Below are positions 6,282 through 11,760 of a stretch of DNA of 11,760 bases, piece by piece. Source of the stretch: Acetobacteraceae bacterium (GTDB lineage: Bacteria > Pseudomonadota > Alphaproteobacteria > Acetobacterales > Acetobacteraceae); NCBI GenBank assembly GCA_947446625.1, contig CANFIE010000078.1, positions 1-11,760 on the forward strand. The letters run 5' to 3'. Made by a program: the position numbers and the translations under genes. The first letter of the stretch is position 1, and the number at the start of each line of letters is the position of its first letter. The notes under the pieces were generated by a model. The model saw only the letters and a list, made by a program, of their open reading frames with translations. It had not been told where the DNA came from and made no database searches.

Positions 6282-7454
6282 CTAGAGCTCCCCGCGGAAG
6301 GCGCGGTGTTGGAGGGCGGCGAAGAGGGTGTCGAGTTCTTGCTGTGCTTTCAGCGCATCGGCCTTTGTCGCAGCGAGACATGCCATTCGTTCGCCAAACC
6401 TGCGTTGAAGGGCGAGCGGTGGAACAGGCACCGCCAGTTCCCGCAGGCGTCCCATGCTGATCCGCAGCCGCGTCTGTCCGACGATCCGATCCTGCGCCAA
6501 GCTTTCCGTCGAGGGGTGGTTCAGCAAAGCGCGGACGTACTCACGATCAGCGCATTCCGGGCGAACCCTCATCTGCACGCAGTCGGCTTTGTTCAATGCA
6601 ACATCCAACCAAGCGGGCTGGATACAAGCCCGCAGGTTCGGATCACCAAGCGTGCCGATCAGCAGATCGCCTGGCCGGCATTCGTGCTTCTGGAGAGAGC
6701 GGAAGTGCGCTTCGGAGATATATGCGCGATCATTGTCCACAAACTCGCCTACACCGATGTTCTGAAGCCGCACCACCCGCACACCTTCGTCTACGTAGTG
6801 CGACGATTTCAGATTTGAGCCGAAGGGGCCGTCTGAAAACTTGATGGCGAGTTGACCCAGTGTTTGCTGCGGCCAGCGATGAGGATTGGCGGCTGGGTCG
6901 CCAAACATCTCCACGAAGATCGCCTGCGCCATGTCGTCGAGTTGCGCCAGCGCCGCCCGCCGCTTCGCCCGCAGCGCGTCGGCCTGATCGAGGATGGCGG
7001 CGATGCGGCGCTGCTCGACTAACGGAGGTAGCGGCACCTCGAAATCGGCAAGATCATTTGGGCTCAAGCGCGGCAAGTTCACCCCGGATGACCGAGAGTT
7101 CGCCAGTTCCACCATCTCAGGCTGCCGCAGAAAATATGCGGCGAACTGACGGTCCAGTCGGTTTCCCGGGCGAACCGGAAGGATATCTGTGCTGCAGATG
7201 CCGGCAAAGCCAGGCAGTGCAATTTTCGCCAGATAAGGGCGGAGCTTGCCGTAGAGGATATGCGAAGGCGTGAACGCAAACTTTGCGCTTTTTAGTTCAC
7301 CGCTTTTTACCGAGCCCACGTTAGTGAACTCGCCGCCGCTGACGATGTTTTCCAAACCCACGTAGGTCTCGCCGCTCTTGATTGCCTCCGGAGCAACAAT
7401 GTCCCGCTCAATCTCAGCAACATCGCCCAGCCGGACGCGAGGCCAGGCATTCAC
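6282..7454 (-). CDS. hsdS: Type I restriction-modification specificity subunit (HsdS)
   Basis: The 390-residue protein shows the classic two-half HsdS design. Target-recognition domain 1 spans about 6-140 and ends in PLPPLVEQRRIAAILDQADA; the first conserved helix runs to about 185. Target-recognition domain 2 spans about 196-342 and ends in PVPPLALQRRF, with the second conserved helix at 343-387. The two domains are unrelated in sequence, implying a bipartite asymmetric recognition sequence, which cannot be read from the protein. The start is a GTG that overlaps the hsdM stop as GTGA, so translation is coupled. A nearby ATG at 7450 is in another frame. Parts of the gene, especially the second recognition domain, are less GC-rich than hsdM or hsdR, as expected where recognition domains are exchanged by recombination. 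Confidence 0.95.
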   Translation of the reverse strand: MNAWPRVRLGDVAEIERDIVAPEAIKSGETYVGLENIVSGGEFTNVGSVKSGELKSAKFAFTPSHILYGKLRPYLAKIALPGFAGICSTDILPVRPGNRLDRQFAAYFLRQPEMVELANSRSSGVNLPRLSPNDLADFEVPLPPLVEQRRIAAILDQADALRAKRRAALAQLDDMAQAIFVEMFGDPAANPHRWPQQTLGQLAIKFSDGPFGSNLKSSHYVDEGVRVVRLQNIGVGEFVDNDRAYISEAHFRSLQKHECRPGDLLIGTLGDPNLRACIQPAWLDVALNKADCVQMRVRPECADREYVRALLNHPSTESLAQDRIVGQTRLRISMGRLRELAVPVPPLALQRRFGERMACLAATKADALKAQQELDTLFAALQHRAFRGEL

Positions 7455-8989
7455 GACAGCATCCCCTCCAGCGTTGCCATGCCGTCGCTGATCTCGGCCT
7501 CCAGCCGCTTCAGTTCCGCCAGAATGTCCCGCGGCGTCCGATGCGCCACATCCTCCCGCACCACCTCCTTGTAGCGGTTCAGCGAAAGGTCGTAGCCCGC
7601 CGCGGCCAGGTCCGCCTTGGGCACGGAAAAGCTTTGCGCGGTGCGCGGGCGGCTGCGTTCCGCGCCGTGGCGCTGCTGCCAGCGGGCCAACGCATCAGGC
7701 AGGTTGTTCTTCGCGTGCTCGGCTTCGGCCAGCGCCTCGGCCGGGGCGGCACCCAGCTTGGCCTCCGGCAGCAGCGGCGTGCGCTTGTCGTCCAGCGAAA
7801 AGCCATCGGCCTGCATGTCGTAGAACCACACGCTGTCGGTGCCGCCGCTGTCCGTGCGGGTGAAGAACAGGATGGCGCAGGAAACGCCGGCATAGGGCCG
7901 GAACACGCCGGCAGGCAGGCTCAGCACCCCTTCCAGCCGGTGGTCCTCCACCAGCATGCGCCGCAGTTCCTTATGCGCCTTGGAGGAGCCGAACAGCACG
8001 CCAGCGGGCACAATCACCGCGGCGCGGCCGCCCGGCTTCAGCCGCCGGAGGAACAGCGCCAGGAACAGCAGCTCGGTCTTCTTGGTCTTAACGATGGCGG
8101 TCAGGTCCTTGGCCACCGTCTCGGCGTCCAGGCTGCCGGCGAAGGGCGGGTTGGCCAGCACCAGGCTGTAGCGCTCGGCGTCCTCGGCATGGTCCTGCGC
8201 CAGGCTGTCGCGGTAGCGCACATCAGGGTTCTCCACCCCGTGCAGCAGCATGTTCATGCTGCCGATCCGCAGCATGGTGGCGTCGAAGTCGAAGCCGTGG
8301 AACATGCCGTGATGGAAGTGCTGGCGGGCCGTGTCGTCCAGCAGCGCCTCGGCATGGTGATGCTGCACATAGTCGCCGGCGGCCACCAGGAAGCCGCAGG
8401 TGCCGCTGGCGGGGTCCACGATGACGTCCTTCGGCCCCGGCGCGGTCATCTCCACCATCAGGCGGATGATGTGGCGCGGCGTGCGGAACTGCCCGTTCTG
8501 GCCGGCGGTGGCGATCTTGCCGAGCATGTATTCGTAGAGGTCGCCCTTGGTGTCGGCGTCCTCCATCGGCACTTCGTCCAGCATGTCCACCACCTTGGCC
8601 AGCAGGGCGGGGGTGGGGATGGTGAAGCGCGCATCCTTCATGTGGTGCGAATAGGTGGAGCCATCACCGCCCAGCGTGCGCAGGAAGGGGAAGACGTGTT
8701 CCCCCAGCACGGTGAACATCTCGGCCGCCGCGAAGTGGCGGAAGCGGGACCAGCGCAGGTCCTCATAGGGGCGGCCGCGCGGGTCGCTGCCCTCGGGGAA
8801 GATGCGGCGGGCCATGGGGCGCTTCAGCCGGGCGCTCTTGCGCTCCTCCAGGCTGTGCAGGTCGTCCAGGCGGCGGATGAAGAGCAGGTAGGTGAGTTGC
8901 TCGATCACCTCCAGCGGGTTGGAGATGCCGCCGGTCCAGAAGCTGTCCCAGATGCGGTCGATCTGGCTGCGGAGTTCGCCGGTGAGCAT
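7451..8989 (-). CDS. hsdM: Type I restriction-modification DNA methyltransferase subunit (HsdM)
   Basis: This 512-residue N6-adenine methyltransferase forms the M2S core that protects host DNA. The N-terminal helical bundle (1-140) contains the DRIWDSFWTGGISNP and QLTYLLFIRRLDDL segments typical of HsdM. S-adenosylmethionine-binding motif I is D192-PASGTCGF, and catalytic motif IV is N280-P-P-F. GQFRTPRHI at 166-174 is the conserved type I lead-in. An AAGGA ribosome site (complement of 8995-8999) lies 5 bases before the ATG, the best translation signal in the operon. It is the promoter-proximal gene, so methylation is made before restriction. It overlaps hsdS by 4 bases. Nothing suggests inactivation. 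Confidence 0.97.
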   Translation of the reverse strand: MLTGELRSQIDRIWDSFWTGGISNPLEVIEQLTYLLFIRRLDDLHSLEERKSARLKRPMARRIFPEGSDPRGRPYEDLRWSRFRHFAAAEMFTVLGEHVFPFLRTLGGDGSTYSHHMKDARFTIPTPALLAKVVDMLDEVPMEDADTKGDLYEYMLGKIATAGQNGQFRTPRHIIRLMVEMTAPGPKDVIVDPASGTCGFLVAAGDYVQHHHAEALLDDTARQHFHHGMFHGFDFDATMLRIGSMNMLLHGVENPDVRYRDSLAQDHAEDAERYSLVLANPPFAGSLDAETVAKDLTAIVKTKKTELLFLALFLRRLKPGGRAAVIVPAGVLFGSSKAHKELRRMLVEDHRLEGVLSLPAGVFRPYAGVSCAILFFTRTDSGGTDSVWFYDMQADGFSLDDKRTPLLPEAKLGAAPAEALAEAEHAKNNLPDALARWQQRHGAERSRPRTAQSFSVPKADLAAAGYDLSLNRYKEVVREDVAHRTPRDILAELKRLEAEISDGMATLEGMLS

Positions 8990-9129
8990 GGACGTCCTTT
9001 GCTGGGTGGCGCGGCCCGCGCTGGCCGGCGCCGTGGCGGCATGATGCCGGCTATGGCCAGGCTTGGCCAGACGTTACGGCCGCCGTTGCGTGGGTGGCGG
9101 CTGGTGGGCCGGGCCGGAGTGGTGTGGTG

Positions 9130-9153
9130 AATACTTCCTGGTTGCGAAGTAAT
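9130..9153. promoter_or_regulatory. 24-bp inverted repeat upstream of hsdM (operator candidate)
   Basis: AATACTTC (9130-9137) and GAAGTAAT (9146-9153) pair at 7 of 8 positions around an 8-base spacer. The site is about 140 bases before the hsdM start, in the most A/T-rich patch of the neighbourhood, where the operon promoter would be expected. The symmetry fits a dimeric repressor, for example an Xre-type regulator, but none is encoded in the window. Confidence 0.35.
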
Positions 9154-9454
9154 GGCGGCCCCATCAGCCCCTTTTTTTGGCTGCCCGACGTGTCCCATCC
9201 TGCGAGGAGGCTGGGCCGAAAATGCTCATCCTGACGATATGGCCTTGCCGAGGGGGCATGCGCGCCAAAAGGCGAATAAAACCATTGGCTTCAGCGCCAG
9301 TGCATCGGCTGGTGGCGGTTCCATCAATGGACAGCCAACAGGCAGATCGGCTTCACCAATACCCCCTGTGCGGTGCATTTTCGAGCAATGCCCGCAGGGA
9401 CTGACAAATACTTGCGTGACGACAGCCGCGGCCAGCCCATGGACGCCGGCTTGA

Positions 9455-9470
9455 GATACGATAGCGTATC
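9455..9470. promoter_or_regulatory. 16-bp palindrome GATACG-ATAG-CGTATC before the DUF932 gene
   Basis: Six-base arms pair perfectly around ATAG. The site ends 28 bases before the DUF932 ATG and is the only strict palindrome in this control region. It could be an operator for the DUF932 gene or a hairpin in its leader. No matching copy was noticed elsewhere in the window. Confidence 0.4.
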
Positions 9471-9498
9471 GGCCATTCGAGGCGCGAAGGAGACGTTC

Positions 9499-10494
9499 AT
9501 GGCTCACGCCCTGTTCCGGGATGGCATGGCTTATGTTGGGGAAAAGCCCTGGCACGGCCTTGGCCGGCGGGTGCAAGCCGGCACCTCGGCGTCTGCGTTC
9601 CTTCAGGCCGCTGGCCTCGACTGGCAGGTTGAACTCGTGCCGGCCAGCGGCGCAAAGCGGCTGCCGCCCTCCAAAACCCATCCGGGTGAGCGATGGAGCC
9701 GCTACGAGATACAGCGGCCACCTCTTGGGGATGAAGAGATGCCCGTTGCCCTTGGTATGGTGGGTGATCGCTACGTGCCTTTGCAGAACACCGAGGCATT
9801 TGCCTTCTTCGATCCCCTGCTGCAGCAAGGCTGGGCTTCTCTCGAAACCGCAGGGGCTTTGTACGACGGGGAAGTGGTTTGGGTGCAGGTTCGGCTGCGC
9901 GACGACATGGAAGTGCAGGAGGGCGATGCGATCCGGCGCTACCTGCTGCTGCGAAACCGCCATGATGGTGAGGGCGCCGTCAGCATCCGCTTCAGCCCGG
10001 TGCGGGTTGTTTGCCAGAATACGTTGACCTTTGCCGAGCGGTCCCAGCAGGCATTCGCCAGCGTGCGCCACAGTCGTAGCATTGCCGCCAGGTTGAAGGC
10101 TGTGCAGGTTGACGCGATCCGGGCGGAAGTGGATGCGTTTACCCAGCGGACAACGCGCGTTTTCCGGGCCATGGCCGACCGAAAGCTGAAGGCCGAGGAG
10201 CAACTTGAACTGCTGGACCGCCTTTGCGGGAAAAGGCCGGAGTCACCGGGCCCTGGCCAGCTAACGCGGCGCCAAATGGCAGAGCGGCGGATATTTGAGC
10301 AGGAGAGGATGGACCCACTCGCCGGTAGCCAAACCGTCTGGGGCCTCTACAACGCCATCACGTGGATGGAAGATCAGCGCGCCCGTCAGGTTAAGGACTT
10401 CGAGTCCGCTACCAACCGCATGTGGTTCGGAAGCGGTGCCGACAACAAGGCCAAGGCGTTCGATGCGCTCTCCGCCTTCGTTCAAGGAGCATGA
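9499..10494 (+). CDS. DUF932 phage/plasmid-like protein (TIGR03299 type)
   Basis: The 331-residue product starts MAHALFRDGMAYVGEKPWHGLG, the typical opening of the DUF932 / 'phage/plasmid-like protein' family. RYVPLQNTEAF is at 91-101, LYDGEVVWVQVRL at 121-133, FSPVRVVCQNTL at 165-176 and TVWGLYNAITWMED at 279-292; all are family landmarks. Homologues occur on plasmids, prophages and integrative elements, including the CP4-57 YfjQ group as I recall, but no biochemical activity is established. I chose ATG 9499 because AAGGAG (9487-9492) lies 6 bases upstream; the longer open frame from 9373 adds unrelated residues. It is the only clear plus-strand gene here and converges on the gene ending at 10675. 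Third-position GC is lower than in hsd genes, a sign of transfer. Confidence 0.9.
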   Translation: MAHALFRDGMAYVGEKPWHGLGRRVQAGTSASAFLQAAGLDWQVELVPASGAKRLPPSKTHPGERWSRYEIQRPPLGDEEMPVALGMVGDRYVPLQNTEAFAFFDPLLQQGWASLETAGALYDGEVVWVQVRLRDDMEVQEGDAIRRYLLLRNRHDGEGAVSIRFSPVRVVCQNTLTFAERSQQAFASVRHSRSIAARLKAVQVDAIRAEVDAFTQRTTRVFRAMADRKLKAEEQLELLDRLCGKRPESPGPGQLTRRQMAERRIFEQERMDPLAGSQTVWGLYNAITWMEDQRARQVKDFESATNRMWFGSGADNKAKAFDALSAFVQGA

Positions 10495-10565
10495 AGACGT
10501 CGGCGGCGCGAGCCGGCGACTACGGCTTTCCGAAGGAAAGTCTAGACCGTTCCCAATTGGACTGA
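10491..10565 (+). CDS. Possible 24-residue small ORF overlapping the DUF932 stop
   Basis: An ATG at 10491 overlaps the DUF932 stop (ATGA) and follows AAGGAG by one base, too close for good initiation. It reads MKTSAARAGDYGFPKESLDR and four more residues to a TGA at 10565. No family is recognised. It may be a real small coupled gene, the remnant of a longer downstream gene removed by rearrangement, or chance. I lean to chance. Confidence 0.15.
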   Translation: MKTSAARAGDYGFPKESLDRSQLD

Positions 10566-10569
10566 TCTG

Positions 10570-10646
10570 CATTGATCCGTCCTTGAAATGCCCTTGAGGT
10601 GGCCTTGATGTGTCATTGAGGCAAACTTGATACCTCCTTGATGTTG
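10570..10646. repeat. Seven tandem 11-bp repeats (consensus CCTTGATGTGT), iteron/centromere-like array
   Basis: TTGA begins at 10572, 10583, 10594, 10605, 10616, 10627 and 10638: seven exact matches at exactly 11-base steps. Units read CATTGATCCGT, CCTTGAAATGC, CCTTGAGGTGG, CCTTGATGTGT, CATTGAGGCAA, ACTTGATACCT and CCTTGATGTTG; an eighth (CATCCAGGAAA) has decayed. The two bases before TTGA are only C or A. Eleven bases is about one helical turn, so a protein would meet all sites on one face of the DNA. The array lies in the convergent gap between the DUF932 gene and the winged-helix-like gene, not in a promoter. It is too short and degenerate for CRISPR and has no coding character. Confidence 0.85.
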
Positions 10647-10674
10647 CATCCAGGAAAGGCGTGCAGTGGCTCTT

Positions 10675-11496
10675 TCATGCCACAGGCAGGAATTCGATGC
10701 TGGTCCGCCACCGCTCGATCTTGGCCAACCACCGACGGGTTGCTTCCGTGTCCGGCAGATAACGGGGACGGCAGATGCCAATGGCATGGGGCTTGATGTG
10801 GCGCTGCACCGGGACCAGAACCGCGAAGCCTTTAAAGGCGTCGATCTTCTGCTTCCCCCCTCGGAGCGGCCGCGTCAGCATGCTGGAGCCGGCTTGCCTA
10901 ACCCGGTCGGCGAACGCCTCCTCGGCGCCAGAGTCGTCGCACAGGAAGGGGAACAGGGCTTGGCCAACCCCGGAGGCGCCGTCGAATATGTAGCCGCTGA
11001 AGGTGATGAGCTTAAGGCTCCGCAATAGGCGTAAGGCAGAAAATAGCCGCTCCCAGCCTTCGTCCTGCGTCCTTCCATCTACTTTCACCACACGGCCAGT
11101 CAGGAAGGGGGCGGCGAAATCTCCGCCAGATTGGAAAGTACCATGCGCCACGCCAAAGATGCTGCAGTCTGCGCGGTCACCCAGCGGATTGAGCGGCCAG
11201 GCGAAGCGTAGCTTCTCGACAGGAACACCGTTGTGCGCGGACAGGTCGCATGCCGCGTAAATGTGCAGCAGCAGGCGGAGAGCGTCGGCATTCCTTGCCT
11301 CGCGCAGCTTTGCCAGCGCCGGCCGGCCATCACGGATACCGTCCACCAGCACATTAGGAAGCCACAGCGTCGGCCCACGCCTCAGCGCTTCACTCGATTG
11401 CTCTTCGCCCTGGGCGGAGCACTTCGCCAGCTTGCGGCTTGAGCGCGTACCTTTTGCAGGTTTACTGCACAGCCCGGCATTTTCCAGCACGCCCAC
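10675..11496 (-). CDS. Hypothetical protein with winged-helix-like N-terminus; 5' end abnormal
   Basis: The first ordinary start codon is the GTG at 11496, giving 273 residues. However, convincing protein sequence continues upstream in the same frame to about 11620 (DPLAFLVLARGTG, then RTTWWSAHAIEE, then ILSRHAAKRAVGVLENAGL). This reads as one helix-turn-helix unit cut in two by the annotated start. No ATG, GTG or TTG occurs in that upstream part before an in-frame TGA at 11671-11673. The later body has LPNVLVDGIRDG and ADALRLLLHIYAACDL, which loosely recall plasmid/prophage hypothetical proteins. I cannot name a family. A DNA-binding role, perhaps at the adjacent 11-bp array, is inference. 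The gene may be 5'-disrupted, use an unusual start, or be a pseudogene. Codon use is less GC-biased than in the hsd operon. Confidence 0.6.
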   Translation of the reverse strand: MGVLENAGLCSKPAKGTRSSRKLAKCSAQGEEQSSEALRRGPTLWLPNVLVDGIRDGRPALAKLREARNADALRLLLHIYAACDLSAHNGVPVEKLRFAWPLNPLGDRADCSIFGVAHGTFQSGGDFAAPFLTGRVVKVDGRTQDEGWERLFSALRLLRSLKLITFSGYIFDGASGVGQALFPFLCDDSGAEEAFADRVRQAGSSMLTRPLRGGKQKIDAFKGFAVLVPVQRHIKPHAIGICRPRYLPDTEATRRWLAKIERWRTSIEFLPVA

Positions 11497-11670
11497 GGCA
11501 CGCTTTGCCGCATGGCGGCTCAGGATGCCGCGTTCCTCAATGGCGTGGGCGCTCCACCAAGTGGTTCGACCATCAACGCCCGTGCCACGTGCGAGGACGA
11601 GAAATGCAAGTGGATCGTGTCCCGAGGCGTGGTGTAGGAGTTGTGCTCCTTGGCGGGCTGGGCCGCCGGG

Positions 11671-11760
11671 TCAGGCGGCCACGGCGGGCAGGCTGACGGT
11701 GGGATTGTCGCTCACGGCGCCGATGGTTTCCAGCGTCATGTAGCGGGCGCGCTGGGTGGC
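11671..11760 (-). CDS. C-terminal fragment of an unidentified coding region (5' end outside window)
   Basis: Reading inward from the right edge, 29 codons (containing RARYMTLETIGAVSDNPT and SLPAVAA) lead to a TGA at 11671-11673. About 90% of third positions are G or C, so it looks genuinely coding, but I cannot name a family. It is in the same frame as the downstream winged-helix gene. It could therefore be the true N-terminus of that gene interrupted by a stop, or the end of a separate, compositionally different gene. A GGCCGCC/GGCGGCC inverted repeat (11661-11667/11674-11680) spans the stop and could form a hairpin. Confidence 0.45.
   Translation of the reverse strand, partial: ATQRARYMTLETIGAVSDNPTVSLPAVAA

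Larger units (their letters stand above)
8990..9498. other. Divergent control region between hsdM and the DUF932 gene
   Basis: No believable gene lies in this 509-base stretch; the short open frames on either strand lack family features. It must carry the minus-strand hsd promoter and the plus-strand DUF932 promoter. GC falls from about 9120 rightward, with short A/T runs such as a 7-T tract at 9172-9178, suggesting imported DNA. Two inverted repeats, listed separately, are the only distinct structures. I could not assign -35/-10 boxes with confidence. Confidence 0.5.

Noticed and set aside
7448..7450. ATG at 7450 as the hsdS start
   Set aside because: It is out of frame with HsdS; the GTG at 7454 gives the full conserved N-terminus and the GTGA overlap with hsdM.
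9152..9454. A 100-codon plus-strand open frame before the DUF932 gene
   Set aside because: It has no ribosome site or recognisable domain, and its frame runs into the probable DUF932 promoter and palindrome.
10268..10287. A 13-base match (GGCGCCAAATGGC) to the sequence beside the att-like site at 1629-1641, considered as the second attachment copy
   Set aside because: It lies inside the DUF932 coding frame, does not extend through the core arms, and a 13-mer match is expected about once by chance in a window this size.
10570..10646. The 11-bp array as a CRISPR
   Set aside because: Repeats are far too short, spacers are 5-7 bases, there is no dyad symmetry, and no cas genes are present.
11661..11680. 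Programmed stop read-through or selenocysteine insertion at the TGA (11671-11673)
   Set aside because: A GC inverted repeat overlaps the stop, but no downstream SECIS-like loop or selenoprotein context is visible; mutation or a separate gene end is simpler.

Overview
The window is very GC-rich, with strong G/C preference at third codon positions. The genes look alphaproteobacterial, perhaps Acetobacteraceae or a relative; this placement is an impression from composition and gene style, not a phylogenetic result. Everything from the left edge to about 9.0 kb is coded on the minus strand. It appears to be ordinary chromosome (1-1.52 kb) joined to an accessory, defence-type island (1.64 kb to the right edge).

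Region 1 (1-1519) is a tight four-gene minus-strand operon, read right to left. It encodes a DUF3429 membrane protein, a short-chain dehydrogenase/reductase, a tiny Cys-rich DUF2256 protein, and the first 80 residues of a cryptochrome/photolyase-related protein. Start and stop codons overlap or lie a few bases apart.

Region 2 (1520-1744) is a gene-free boundary. It holds a 21-base site with 7-base inverted arms around a 7-base spacer, which also matches the usual 3' end of a tRNA-Ser gene, followed by two direct TTACCCCCAA boxes. I read this as a possible tyrosine-recombinase attachment site marking the left end of an island.

Region 3 (1745-2399) is a MntA-HepT (minimal nucleotidyltransferase / HEPN) toxin-antitoxin pair. 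A G/C-tract-rich gene-free stretch (2400-2896) follows.

Region 4 (2897-8989) is a complete type I restriction-modification operon transcribed hsdM-hsdS-hsdR. All three proteins keep their key motifs. With MntA-HepT it forms a small defence cluster.

Region 5 (8990-11760) is plasmid/phage-like. It holds a control region with two inverted repeats, a plus-strand DUF932 (phage/plasmid-like) gene, and a convergent minus-strand gene with a winged-helix-like N-terminus. The short convergent gap between those genes contains an array of seven 11-bp direct repeats, each with TTGA in exact register. This array is the most unusual feature of the window; it resembles centromere, iteron or operator arrays rather than coding sequence or CRISPR. 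The winged-helix gene has no normal start codon at the beginning of its recognisable domain, and an in-frame TGA separates it from a high-GC3 coding fragment at the right edge.
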